A stretch of DNA of 64,000 nt from Agrobacterium rubi TR3 = NBRC 13261 (GTDB lineage Bacteria; Pseudomonadota; Alphaproteobacteria; Rhizobiales; Rhizobiaceae). The DNA is taken from contig NZ_BBJU01000010.1 of assembly GCF_000739935.1 (NCBI RefSeq), positions 124,001-188,000 on the forward strand, in the 5' to 3' direction. Made by a program: the position numbers and the translations under genes. Each line of letters begins with the position of its first letter. Position 1 is the first letter of the stretch. The notes beneath the pieces are model-generated. The model was not told the DNA's origin. It ran no database searches and saw nothing but the letters and a program-made list of their open reading frames with translations. Shown piece after piece: positions 1 to 8,108 of the stretch.

Positions 1-614
1 GTGCGTTGAGGAACGACCAACACGATTTCGCAAGCCACCTTGCCGATATCAACCTTGAGGCGGATCAGCATGCCGAATTGTGCAGCCATGGCGTCTTCGA
101 ACGCGCTTTTGCCATTGCCGTTGAACGGTGGGTTGATCGTCGCTTCAAAACTGCCTTGCGCGTTGATGCCGGATTGCAGCACATCACCGATGCGCCCCAT
201 GACAAGGGCTGCAAGATCCAGTTCGATCTGGGACAGCGCCCGCACTTCCGGCTCGATGACCGTATCTGAGGCAGCGCCCAGCATCCGCTCCATCAACGCC
301 ATGATGAAAGAGGTACTGGTCGCCATCATGAAGTTGGAGCACCAGTTGCGCAACGAGCAGTCAGCGACGGCAAAATCCTTGTCGAGCTTGCGAACGAGAT
401 CGGTCATCAGGCCAGATTCGCAGCCGACATACTCGACCTCGATGGCGATGCCGGTTTCGCTGTGGAATATGTCGGGCAGGAAATTGCTGTAGAGCTGGCC
501 GATTTCGGCACCTATCTTGGCGACTTTCTTGCTGTCCCCAAGACCACCCGTCAACTTTGCGAGAAGCGCCGGTTCCATGGTCGTGACAGTGGTCTGGGCA
601 ACATTTGCCATCAT
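1..614 (-). CDS. fliM: Flagellar motor switch protein FliM (partial, C-terminus beyond the window)
   Basis: The minus strand is open from an ATG at 614 to the left edge, giving about 204 residues that begin [15 protein letters not shown]. The sequence matches the N-terminal and central CheC-like domain of rhizobial FliM, with an acidic and hydrophobic core such as QIELDLAALVMGRIGDVLQ. FliM is part of the cytoplasmic C-ring, binds CheY-P and sets the rotation or speed of the motor. The start overlaps the motA stop codon as TGATG, so the two genes are probably translationally coupled. A conserved rhizobial order of motA-fliM-fliN-fliG supports the call. The 3' part lies outside the window. Confidence 0.88.
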   Translation of the reverse strand, partial: MMANVAQTTVTTMEPALLAKLTGGLGDSKKVAKIGAEIGQLYSNFLPDIFHSETGIAIEVEYVGCESGLMTDLVRKLDKDFAVADCSLRNWCSNFMMATSTSFIMALMERMLGAASDTVIEPEVRALSQIELDLAALVMGRIGDVLQSGINAQGSFEATINPPFNGNGKSAFEDAMAAQFGMLIRLKVDIGKVACEIVLVVPQR

Positions 615-1486
615 CAAGCCGCCTTCTGGTCGCCACCCGGGTTCATCATTTCCTGTTCAACGGCATCGATGGACGGACGCTCATAGTTGGAAATGGTCTT
701 GCGTCCATATTCCAGCGCAACCTGCGGAACCGAGCCGTTCATATAGGCGAGCAAGGTCTGTTTCACGATGATGTAGAGACGGTGCTGCTTGGTGCGCACG
801 ATCTTGATCTGCGCCGACAGCGGATTACAGATGGAGTAGGACAGGATGATACCCAGCATGGTGCCGACGAGCGCTGCACCGATGAGGCCACCCAGAACTG
901 CAGGCGATTCATTGATCTTGCCCATGGCTTTGATAACGCCGAGAACGGCGGCCACGATGCCGATGGCGGGGAAGGAATCGCCCATCGCGGTAATGGCATG
1001 ATACGGCTTCATCTTGTCATGCAGAATGGTTTCGATTTCTTCGTCCATCAGCGCTTCGATCTCATGGCTGCGGGCGTTGCCGATGATGATGAGGCGAACG
1101 TAGTCGCAGATGAAGGACGTCAGTTCCTTGTTCTTCAGAACCGATGGAGCGGTCTGGAAAATCGAGGATTCCTCGGGGTTGTCGATATGGGCTTCGATCT
1201 CGTTGCGCGACTTCGTGCGCAGATCGCGCATCAGCGAGTAGAGAACACCGAGAACGTCCAGGTAGTTGCGCTCCTTGGGAACGGCAAACTTGAAGGCTTC
1301 GCCAAGCGCCTTACCGCTGTCCTTCACCACCTTCATGGGGTTGGCCATGATAAAGCCGCCAATACCCGCGCCGCCGATGATGACAAGCTCGAACGGCTGG
1401 AACAGCACGTTCAAATGGCCGCCCATGGCCATGTAGCCGCCGATAATACAGCCGAAGGTAATCACTAGTCCGATAAGAATGTTCAT
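614..1486 (-). CDS. motA: Flagellar motor stator protein MotA
   Basis: The 290-residue protein begins [20 protein letters not shown]. It has the MotA layout: two membrane segments at about 1-50, a large cytoplasmic loop, then two more segments near residues 170-225 ([15 protein letters not shown] and [14 protein letters not shown]). MotA pairs with MotB to form the ion-conducting stator of the flagellar motor in the inner membrane. An in-frame extension upstream to 1639 exists, but its sequence is not MotA-like, and 290 residues is the usual length in rhizobia. It is divergent from flgF across a 249-bp gap that must hold both promoters. Confidence 0.93.
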   Translation of the reverse strand: MNILIGLVITFGCIIGGYMAMGGHLNVLFQPFELVIIGGAGIGGFIMANPMKVVKDSGKALGEAFKFAVPKERNYLDVLGVLYSLMRDLRTKSRNEIEAHIDNPEESSIFQTAPSVLKNKELTSFICDYVRLIIIGNARSHEIEALMDEEIETILHDKMKPYHAITAMGDSFPAIGIVAAVLGVIKAMGKINESPAVLGGLIGAALVGTMLGIILSYSICNPLSAQIKIVRTKQHRLYIIVKQTLLAYMNGSVPQVALEYGRKTISNYERPSIDAVEQEMMNPGGDQKAA

Positions 1487-1735
1487 CTGAAGCTCGCGTC
1501 TGATGCCAATTTCGCATGTCAGGAATAGGTGACATGCCTTGTGCGAGGCTGGCTTATCAGCCGCCGTTGCCGCGCTTGTGATTTTGGCAGCGCCGACACT
1601 CGGTCGGAATATCCCGCAGACCCAGATGGCTGCGTTCAAAAGCTTCGCGCAAGCAAGCGCTTCTAGTTTCAGGGCATATACGAGGTTGCTGTGAAGCAGT
1701 GCGCCTTTTCTTCATTGTCCGAACAGGAGAGCACC

Positions 1736-2470
1736 ATGCAATCAGGAATTTACGTCGGCATTTCCTCCCAGATCGCTTTGGAGCGCCGTCTCACAACCAT
1801 CGCCGACAACATTGCCAACATGAATACGGTTGGCTTTCGCGGTACGGAAGTGAAGTTCGACCAGGTGATGAGCCAGACGCGCAACGATCTGAAGGCAGAC
1901 ATCGCCTTCGTGACGCAGGGCAGCGACTACCTTTCAACCCGCAACGGCGAAATGATAAAGACTGGCAACCCGCTGGATTTCGCCGTCAAGGGTGATGGAT
2001 GGTTCGGCATCAACACTCCGGCCGGCCAGGTGATGACGCGTGACGGTCGTTTTTCCATGTCGGTGACGGGTGAACTGGTATCCACACAGGGCTATCCGGT
2101 TGTCGATGCCGGTGGCGCGCCCATTCAGCTCAACCCTGCCGCTGGTGAGCCGACGGTCGGCTCGGATGGGCGTATCGTTCAAAACGGCGCCACGGTTGCC
2201 CAGCTCGGCCTGTTCTCCGCCGATGCGAAAAAGGGCTTCGTGCGCTATGAAAACAGCGGCGTGATCTTTTCCGAAGCGCCGCAGCCAGTGGTCGACAATT
2301 CGGCCGTTGGTGTCATGCAGGGCTATGCCGAGCAATCCAACGTCAACGCCATCAGCCAGATGACCCAGCTCGTGCAGGTCAACCGCGCGTTCGACGGCAT
2401 CTCTTCGCTGATGAAATCCACGGAGGATTCCTTCTCGCAGGCCATCCGCACCCTTGGTGGCGGACAGTAA
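1736..2470 (+). CDS. flgF: Flagellar basal-body rod protein FlgF
   Basis: The 244-residue product begins MQSGIYVGISSQIALERRL. It carries the N-terminal rod motif (TTIADNIANMNTVGFRGTEVKF) and the C-terminal rod/hook motif (VMQGYAEQSNVNAISQMTQLVQVNRAFD). FlgF is a proximal rod component exported through the flagellar type III apparatus. The ATG at 1736 is chosen because AGGAGA lies about 7 bases upstream; an upstream in-frame start at 1691 adds residues that do not fit the family. fliI follows after 16 bp, as in other rhizobia. Confidence 0.93.
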   Translation: MQSGIYVGISSQIALERRLTTIADNIANMNTVGFRGTEVKFDQVMSQTRNDLKADIAFVTQGSDYLSTRNGEMIKTGNPLDFAVKGDGWFGINTPAGQVMTRDGRFSMSVTGELVSTQGYPVVDAGGAPIQLNPAAGEPTVGSDGRIVQNGATVAQLGLFSADAKKGFVRYENSGVIFSEAPQPVVDNSAVGVMQGYAEQSNVNAISQMTQLVQVNRAFDGISSLMKSTEDSFSQAIRTLGGGQ

Positions 2471-2486
2471 GCGGCGGTTGACGTAA

Positions 2487-3926
2487 ATGGACACCCAGAT
2501 CGACATCGAAACAGATACGGTTACCGACACTCCCGTCGCGCCGCCGGCCCGATCAAACATCTTTCCAAAGCTGGAAGCGCTTGCGCAAATGATGGAAGCG
2601 CAGGTCGCAGCCGGCATGCCGATGTCGCACGGAGGAAAGGTCAGGACGATTGCGGCGGGCCACTACACCGTTTCCGGTCTGTCGGAACACGTGCGGCTGG
2701 GCGAATTCGTCGTGCACAAGAGTGTCGCGGGATTGCATCTGGGTGAAGTGGTTCGCGTCGAACCGGACCTGATCTATGTCTGCCCCATCGAGCCGGGCGA
2801 TCCCATCGGGGTCAACGACATCGTGCTGCGCGAAGGCGAATTTCGCGTTCAGCCTGACGATAGTTGGTGCGGGCGCACCATCAACTCGCTGTGCAAGCCC
2901 ATCGACAACAAGGGGCCTTTGTTGAAAGGCCCGAAAAAGCGTTCGGTCATGGCGCTGCCGCCGCCGTCGATGACGCGCAGCCGTGTCATCTCGGGTTTTC
3001 GCACCGGCGTCAAAGCCATCGACATCTTCACGCCACTCTGCTTCGGGCAGCGCCTTGGTATTTTTGCAGGTTCCGGCGTCGGTAAATCGACACTGCTCTC
3101 GATGCTGGCGAGAGCCGACGCCTTCGACAAGGTCGTGATTGCGCTTGTCGGCGAACGTGGTCGCGAAGTGCGTGAATTCATCGAGGACACGCTCGGTGAC
3201 AACATGCACAAATCCATCGCCATCGTCGCGACCAGCGATGAAAGCCCGATGCTGCGCAAGATGGCACCGCTGGTGGCCATGACGATTGCCGAACACTTCC
3301 GCGACAAGGGCGAAAACGTCCTCTTCATCGCCGACAGCATCACCCGATTTGCCCACGCCATTCGCGAGGTGGCAATTGCTGCCGGAGAGCCCCCGATTGC
3401 GCGTGGTTATCCCGCATCCGTGTTTACCGAGCTTCCGCGCCTGCTGGAGCGTGCAGGACCCGGCCCTGAAGGCACGGGAACGGTCACGGCCATCATCTCC
3501 ATTCTGGTGGATGGGGACAATCACAACGACCCGATTGCCGATTCCACACGCGGTATTCTCGACGGGCATATCGTACTGGACCGTGCGCTGGCAGATGAGG
3601 GCCGCTATCCGCCGATCAACCCGCTCGCCTCCATTTCGCGCCTGTCGCACAAGGCATGGACGCCGGACCAGCAGAAGCTGGTCTCACGGCTGAAATCGCT
3701 GATTCACAATTACGAAGAGACCAAGGACCTGCGCCTCATCGGCGGCTATCGACCGGGCGTGGACGCCGAACTCGACATGGCCGTCAAACAGGTGCCCTTC
3801 GTCTATGACGTGCTGAAACAATCGCCGGGCGACCGACCCGTTATCGATGCCTATGCCGAGCTTGCGAATGCATTGCGCAACGCACCCGTCAACAATCAGC
3901 CAGCGCCCTTGCAGCGGCGGGGATGA
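2487..3926 (+). CDS. fliI: Flagellum-specific ATP synthase FliI
   Basis: The 479-residue protein is of the F1-beta/type III ATPase family. A Walker A motif (GSGVGKST) lies near residue 194, a Walker B region (VLFIADSITRFAHA) near 277, and the family segment PIARGYPASVFTELPRLLERAG follows. FliI powers and chaperones export of rod, hook and filament subunits at the cytoplasmic face of the flagellar base. The acidic, proline-rich N-terminus (about 35 residues) is typical of rhizobial FliI. The last bases overlap the next gene as ATGA, pointing to coupled translation. Confidence 0.95.
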   Translation: MDTQIDIETDTVTDTPVAPPARSNIFPKLEALAQMMEAQVAAGMPMSHGGKVRTIAAGHYTVSGLSEHVRLGEFVVHKSVAGLHLGEVVRVEPDLIYVCPIEPGDPIGVNDIVLREGEFRVQPDDSWCGRTINSLCKPIDNKGPLLKGPKKRSVMALPPPSMTRSRVISGFRTGVKAIDIFTPLCFGQRLGIFAGSGVGKSTLLSMLARADAFDKVVIALVGERGREVREFIEDTLGDNMHKSIAIVATSDESPMLRKMAPLVAMTIAEHFRDKGENVLFIADSITRFAHAIREVAIAAGEPPIARGYPASVFTELPRLLERAGPGPEGTGTVTAIISILVDGDNHNDPIADSTRGILDGHIVLDRALADEGRYPPINPLASISRLSHKAWTPDQQKLVSRLKSLIHNYEETKDLRLIGGYRPGVDAELDMAVKQVPFVYDVLKQSPGDRPVIDAYAELANALRNAPVNNQPAPLQRRG

Positions 3927-4486
3927 CCATGAATCTGATCCAGACAAAGACAAACGAAACCATCAACCGGGATGCACGGCAAAGACGGTCGATCCGGGAT
4001 TTCGACCGATATCTGACCGGCGGCCTCATCGTGGTCGCAGCGACCGCCGCAGCCCTGCCATGGTACGTATTCTTCAACCCGGAAAAATTCGGCATCAGTG
4101 GCAATGGCTGGGAAGCGCTCAAACATGTGCCACAAAGACAGGGCGGCGGCTTAACCAGCGTGATGCCACACGATAAAAGCATCGCCCCTGACACCAAGAC
4201 CGACGCGGCGTCTCTTGAGGTCGATCCTCTGACGACAGCCACACTGCCGACCAGTGGAACAGGTGAAAGCCGAAGCGACAGAGGCGCCTCTCAACCCTTT
4301 CCAGGCGGCACCCGCTTCAAGCTGCTGCACGTCTCCAACGGCCGCGCCCTCATCGAAGACAAATCCGGCATGTTCCTCGTCCAAATCGGCTCCGTCCTCC
4401 CCGACGACAGCCGCCTGCTCTCGATGAACAATATCAATGGCAAATGGCAGATCGTGACATCAGCGGGCGAGGTTTACGCGGAGTAG
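3923..4486 (+). CDS. Conserved membrane-anchored protein of the flagellar cluster
   Basis: The product has 187 residues: a basic N-terminus, one membrane segment at about 30-50 (YLTGGLIVVAATAAALPWYVFF) and a soluble C-terminal domain from about residue 135 (GTRFKLLHVSNGRALIEDKSGMFLVQIGSVLPDDS). It overlaps the end of fliI by 4 bp. A small unnamed gene occupies the same place, between fliI and flgB, in Sinorhizobium meliloti. The role is unknown; a link to flagellar assembly is inferred from position only. An alternative start two codons downstream is possible. This is the last chromosomal gene before the integrated element, and the expected flgB does not follow. Confidence 0.75.
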   Translation: MTMNLIQTKTNETINRDARQRRSIRDFDRYLTGGLIVVAATAAALPWYVFFNPEKFGISGNGWEALKHVPQRQGGGLTSVMPHDKSIAPDTKTDAASLEVDPLTTATLPTSGTGESRSDRGASQPFPGGTRFKLLHVSNGRALIEDKSGMFLVQIGSVLPDDSRLLSMNNINGKWQIVTSAGEVYAE

Positions 4487-4625
4487 GGATGCCGGGTATC
4501 TCAAGGGATACCTGTGCCCTAAAAACATGCCTGACTAATCGGCCGACATCGATCCAGCTATCGCAACACGTGAGACTGCAACACAGCAGCACCATGAGCT
4601 CAATCATTTCAAAGATGAAAAGTTA

Positions 4626-4676
4626 AATGGTGCCCGAAGGCGGATTTGAACCACCGACACGCGGATTTTCAATCCG
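4626..4676. repeat. attL: displaced 3' fragment of tRNA-Phe
   Basis: These 51 bp are identical to 20366-20416 and correspond to the CCA end, T arm, variable region and anticodon arm of the minus-strand tRNA-Phe. The copy breaks off after the anticodon stem (position 4676), so it is not a functional tRNA. It is the chromosomal 3' end pushed aside when the element integrated. Confidence 0.93.
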
Positions 4677-4718
4677 GGCCGTTGATGTGGATTTCAATGC
4701 GATAACAGTCACGGATTT

Positions 4719-4767
4719 GTCTAGACGGCGGGCCGAAAGCAATCGGTTAGCGTAAGTTTGTCTAGAA
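4719..4767. promoter_or_regulatory. Candidate integrase arm-type sites, left end
   Basis: Two copies of GTCTAGA(C/A) occur at 4719-4726 and 4760-4767, 43 and 84 bp inside attL. Matching motifs lie just inside attR. Paired short repeats flanking both cores are what tyrosine recombinases of this type use as arm sites. One further GTCTAGAC occurs inside the element near 11490, so this remains an inference. Confidence 0.4.
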
Positions 4768-4904
4768 GGCAAAACCTTGGTGGCGGTCGATAGTATCGAA
4801 CCTACGGCACCTGATTCCGTCCAAAATAAAGTCTTCCAATCAACGATTTAACCAGCCTGCCGGCCATCGCCGGTGGGCCGCGCTCGTGCGCCGAAAGGAA
4901 ACCA

Positions 4905-5144
4905 ATGAGAGTTCTCTACTGCCACCCAACAGGTGAGCGCGGTGCGAAAGACTGCATCGCCTTCGTTGACGTTGAGCTCAATGACCACATCCGCCTATAC
5001 GGATTGCGCCTGGTGCGGCAGCCCGACGGCGCGCACTTTCTGTTCTCGCCGCAAGCTGGCCCACGCCGCACGGCAACCTTTTCTAAGCCGCTTGCTGAAA
5101 GATTGACTGCCCTTGCGGTTGAAGCGATGGAGGGCCGCCGATGA
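4905..5144 (+). CDS. Small unrecognised protein of the replication module
   Basis: This 79-residue protein begins MRVLYCHPTGERGAKDCIAF. The core (FVDVELNDHIRLYGLRLV) looks like a short beta-sheet domain; I could not place it in a family with confidence. A good ribosome site (AAAGGAA) lies 4 bases before the ATG. It overlaps the start of the ATPase gene as ATGA, so both are probably expressed together as the first genes of the left module. A role in replication or its control is inferred only from this coupling. Confidence 0.6.
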   Translation: MRVLYCHPTGERGAKDCIAFVDVELNDHIRLYGLRLVRQPDGAHFLFSPQAGPRRTATFSKPLAERLTALAVEAMEGRR

Positions 5145-6325
5145 GGGACATTGACTGGTTCGGAGCCGAACGACCAAAGTTCGCGGCCAACACTACGTCG
5201 AAGTTTCGCTTTCATCGCACGTTCGGCAACATCCCCCCGAAGAATTATATCGTTGACGGCTTCCTAGCCAAGGGGGAGGTCTCTTGCTTCTTCGGCGAGC
5301 CGGGAGCAACGAAGAGTACCATCGCCTTGGATATCGCTTGCCATGTCGCGAGCGGCCTTCCTTGGATGGGGCGCGGCGCTGGTATGTATTGCGAGGCAAA
5401 TGCCACGGAACCCGCAGAGTGGCTGAGGGGTGACGTGCTGTACATTGCCCTTGAGCGCGCCGACCAGGTGCAGCGCCGTGTCGAAGCGTTCACCGATGAG
5501 CACAATCTTCAAGAGGCTATGAGGCTGGCCATCTATGACGGCGATCTGGACTTCATCGGTGATGATTCCGATCGCCTGTCGCAGATTGTCTACGATGTCG
5601 AGCAGCAGTCGTGGGATGTTGAGCAGGATACCGGAAGCGACGGGTTCAACGTGGACCTCATTGTCATCGACACCCTATCGCGCACATTAGGTAGCGGTTC
5701 TGACAGCGGCGGTGAAGAGACGGCCAAGCTGGCTCGTCATCTCCAGCGCACGTTGAAATGGACTGGCGCGCACATACTTCTTGTCCACCACACCCCGATC
5801 GGTGACGACAGCCGTCTGCGTGGGCATGGCAATTTGCTTGCCGCATTCGACCAGACAGTGCGCGTTCAAAAGCTAAAAGGTGGTTCGCTGGCCACGGTTC
5901 AGAAAGACAACGACGTTGCAGAGAACCTAAAGCCGAAGTTCGCCTACGGCATAAAGAGCCGAGTTGTGCAGGTCGATGAGCGCAGCGGCCGAGAAATCAC
6001 GGCATCGGTTGTGGTGCCGCTGGAGCTCGATCAAGTCAAGCAGAAGCTGCCGAAGATCCCGAGCGCAAGCAACGATAACGCAGCCTCGGCCAGCAAGAGC
6101 GAAGAGCCGGTACTTGCCGCCCTATATTCAATTGGCAGGCCCGCAACGGAAGCGGAGTGGCGGGAAGCATTCGACACCCACAAAGAAGAGGGCTTGTCAG
6201 GCTCGGCTCATCGCAAACGCTTCTCTGTTGGCAAGCCTAACCTTGAGAAAAAAGGGCTGGTTTCGAAAGATGAAATTGGCCTCTGGAGCGTTACCGTTAC
6301 CGCGTTACCATCTGCGTTACCGTAA
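5141..6325 (+). CDS. RepA-like AAA family ATPase / replicative helicase
   Basis: The product has 394 residues. A RecA-like core holds a Walker A motif (GEPGATKST) near residue 52, a Walker B motif (DLIVIDTLSRTL) near 170 and a sensor-like LLVHHTP near 216, in the pattern of the RepA/AAA_25 hexameric helicase family. The last 70 residues resemble a small winged-helix domain (SAHRKRFSVGKPNLEKKGLVS). Proteins of this family open the origin of small plasmids and phage satellites. The iteron-like GTTAC array begins inside the 3' end of this gene and continues downstream, which fits a RepA gene next to its origin. Confidence 0.75.
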   Translation: MRDIDWFGAERPKFAANTTSKFRFHRTFGNIPPKNYIVDGFLAKGEVSCFFGEPGATKSTIALDIACHVASGLPWMGRGAGMYCEANATEPAEWLRGDVLYIALERADQVQRRVEAFTDEHNLQEAMRLAIYDGDLDFIGDDSDRLSQIVYDVEQQSWDVEQDTGSDGFNVDLIVIDTLSRTLGSGSDSGGEETAKLARHLQRTLKWTGAHILLVHHTPIGDDSRLRGHGNLLAAFDQTVRVQKLKGGSLATVQKDNDVAENLKPKFAYGIKSRVVQVDERSGREITASVVVPLELDQVKQKLPKIPSASNDNAASASKSEEPVLAALYSIGRPATEAEWREAFDTHKEEGLSGSAHRKRFSVGKPNLEKKGLVSKDEIGLWSVTVTALPSALP

Positions 6326-6437
6326 CGCCTCCTAGTAACGGTAACGATTTCTCACTGGGTTAAGGCGCAGGCGTTACCGCGTTACCGTTACCCCACCCCT
6401 TCTTAGAAGGGTGGGTACGTAACGTAACACGTAACGC
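6288..6437. repeat. GTTAC iteron-like array, candidate replication origin
   Basis: Within 150 bp there are 13 or more copies of GTTAC or its complement. They include five GCGTTACC units (6288, 6302, 6314, 6371, 6379), three further GTTACC units and inverted GTAACG or GTAAC units at 6322, 6335, 6341, 6419, 6424 and 6431. A palindrome GCGTTAC-C-GTAACGC sits at 6314-6328, and a hairpin (CCACCC/GGGTGG arms) at about 6393-6415. The array spans the end of the ATPase gene and the space after it. Iterated sites next to a RepA-type gene are typical of an origin, but function is inferred. Confidence 0.6.
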
Positions 6438-6551
6438 TTCGCCCAGTTGGATCTTGAAAAGGGTGAGAGATTTGTAGGTCAGATTTCATACGTGCCTCAC
6501 AGGAACTCATCTTCGTGTCTTTGCATTTGCGGGCCGTAAGGAGAATGCAAA

Positions 6552-6698
6552 ATGAGCCAGACCAAAATCAAACGATATACCGCTGAGAAGCTTCAGGAAG
6601 TGTACTCGCTGAGTTTGCCGAAGGCTGTCGAGGTCTTAGATCGTTTCGGGGGAGATGCGCATCTGATCGACAAGATGATGAAACGCCTCGTGCGTTGA
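6552..6698 (+). CDS. Small hypothetical protein
   Basis: A 48-residue ORF begins MSQTKIKRYTAEKLQEVYSL and ends KMMKRLVR. It is preceded by a good ribosome site (AAGGAG, 9 bases before the ATG). The product is basic and predicted helical and could be a small DNA-binding protein of ribbon-helix-helix or helix-turn-helix type, but nothing in it is diagnostic. It follows the iteron region. Confidence 0.45.
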   Translation: MSQTKIKRYTAEKLQEVYSLSLPKAVEVLDRFGGDAHLIDKMMKRLVR

Positions 6699-6833
6699 CG
6701 TCCGGCAACGAGTGCGGCAAGCGCTTACCGGTGCCAAGCACTCATGGAGGTGTCAGCAGTGTGAGCCCGTACAACAGGTGAGCAAGTAGTTCGGGGATGG
6801 CGGACAACTCAAACCTAATCGGGTTCAATTTAC

Positions 6834-7610
6834 CTACTCGTCGTCAGAGTCCTCATCCGCCACGACGATCGATTTTTGCTTTGCTTCCCTTTGTAGAGTT
6901 CGTTTGCTCGCCAAAAGTTCTTTCAATGCGGATGATGACCGTTCCCGCTTCTCTCGAACCTCATACCAATCTTTGAAAAGGCTCTCGATCAGCGCGAGCA
7001 GTATGCGGGCTTCATCGGGGGATATGTCAATAATCTGGTCGACATTGTTGTCCATATGAGCGCCTATGTCGCCCACGGCTCGGACGGCGAGCAGGTTTTC
7101 CCACATGTCGGAATCTATTCGATCTTTGACTAACGAGAGTTCCGCACCGAGGTTGCCCCTTTTGTTAGTAGGGATATCGAAGAAGTGGCGGACCATGCCT
7201 TGAAGGCAGCGACGCGACATAGCAGCTGAAGCCCTGCCACTAATATCTGCGATTCTCGCCGCTTCTCTGTACGTAATCGCAATCTCTTCTGGGACATTTG
7301 ATGGCACAGATACAGAGACACCGTCTGGCAGGAGACTTTTGCTGAGCTCAATCTGCCAGTCGTTGATCTGATAACTCACGAATCCATTGGCGGATCTCGA
7401 TGAATTATAGGGGCCGAAATCTACGTACAGAGAGAGCTCCCTGCAATCTTGGTCAGCGCACGAAATGGAAGTTATTGAGACAGCCCGATTTCCGTGTCTG
7501 GACACGCCGTTGACCAAAGCAATTGACCTAGTCAAATTATCTTTGCTTACTATAGAGTTATTGCTGCAAAACGGGCAGCGCCAACGAGAGCCAACAACTA
7601 TCTCTGCCAT
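6834..7610 (-). CDS. DUF4145-like protein with N-terminal zinc ribbon
   Basis: The 258-residue protein has four cysteines placed as a zinc ribbon (C12, C15, C51, C56). A helical domain at about residues 110-200 (ITYREAARIADISGRASAA... CLQGMVRHFF... AVRAVGDIGAHM) follows, in the pattern of DUF4145. The tail is charged, with a lysine/arginine-rich and then acidic end. DUF4145 is often found alone or attached to restriction and other defence proteins. The gene runs against its neighbours, is more AT-rich, and is followed by no coupled partner, so it looks like independently acquired cargo. Exact function is unknown. Confidence 0.6.
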   Translation of the reverse strand: MAEIVVGSRWRCPFCSNNSIVSKDNLTRSIALVNGVSRHGNRAVSITSISCADQDCRELSLYVDFGPYNSSRSANGFVSYQINDWQIELSKSLLPDGVSVSVPSNVPEEIAITYREAARIADISGRASAAMSRRCLQGMVRHFFDIPTNKRGNLGAELSLVKDRIDSDMWENLLAVRAVGDIGAHMDNNVDQIIDISPDEARILLALIESLFKDWYEVREKRERSSSALKELLASKRTLQREAKQKSIVVADEDSDDE

Positions 7611-8108
7611 GCACGCGCCCCGGTCTAAGTTTGCTTATATTTCTACCAACGCAGGATATAGACGAAAAGTGGTCGAAATGGAAAACCCCTCCTGCGGGAG
7701 CAAGAGGGGTTTCTTCATTACAGTCGAAAGATCCAGAAGAGTGGAGCCAAATTGATCCGGAGATCAAGAGCCACTCGGACGGAACCCGTCGACTGGTTGG
7801 CTTCGAGAAGAAAGATCGCCTGCATGGGCTTCTCCGCTCTCTATGACAGCAGGCTCTTGTTGTAGCCGCTTGCTGCCGTCCAACCATGTTTTGAGGGTTT
7901 TTTCCTTAAGCCTGGGTGACCCTCAACACACGCGGCTATTTCGTTGTTGATTAACAATTTGGGGAGTGTGACCTTTACGTTCAAGCCACCCCCCGAAATT
8001 TATTTCACACCACCCCACACGCTTTCCCGACGAAAAACCTAAAATGTCTTTGTCGACCAAAATTGACAGTAACCACAGACATTTCACTCTTTCGAAGGTG
8101 ACGGCCTT
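7611..8108. other. Intergenic region with a hairpin
   Basis: No convincing coding sequence is seen in these 498 bp. The region separates the reversed DUF4145 gene from the next plus-strand gene and must contain promoters for both. A hairpin lies at 7683-7712. A TTGACA element near 8064 may be a -35 box for the gene at 8109, but no good -10 is visible. Confidence 0.5.
7683..7712. terminator. Hairpin terminator, possibly bidirectional
   Basis: AAACCCCT at 7683-7690 pairs with AGGGGTTT at 7705-7712. Short T-rich stretches follow on both strands. Confidence 0.55.

Noticed and set aside
605-1468. Open plus-strand frame of 287 codons
   Set aside because: It is the antisense shadow of motA; the MotA frame has the membrane helices and family sequence.
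4626-4676. Second tRNA-Phe gene at the left junction
   Set aside because: Only the 3' part through the anticodon arm is present; the D arm and 5' acceptor strand are missing, so it is an att remnant.
4905-5144. Assignment of the 79-residue protein as SpoVG-like
   Set aside because: The strand-loop pattern is vaguely similar, but no specific motif supports it.
6288-6437. CRISPR array
   Set aside because: The GTTAC units are only 5-8 bp, irregularly spaced and in both orientations; there are no spacers of constant length and no cas genes in the window.
7465-7755. Plus-strand frame of 96 codons
   Set aside because: It overlaps the DUF4145 gene on the other strand and runs through a terminator hairpin.
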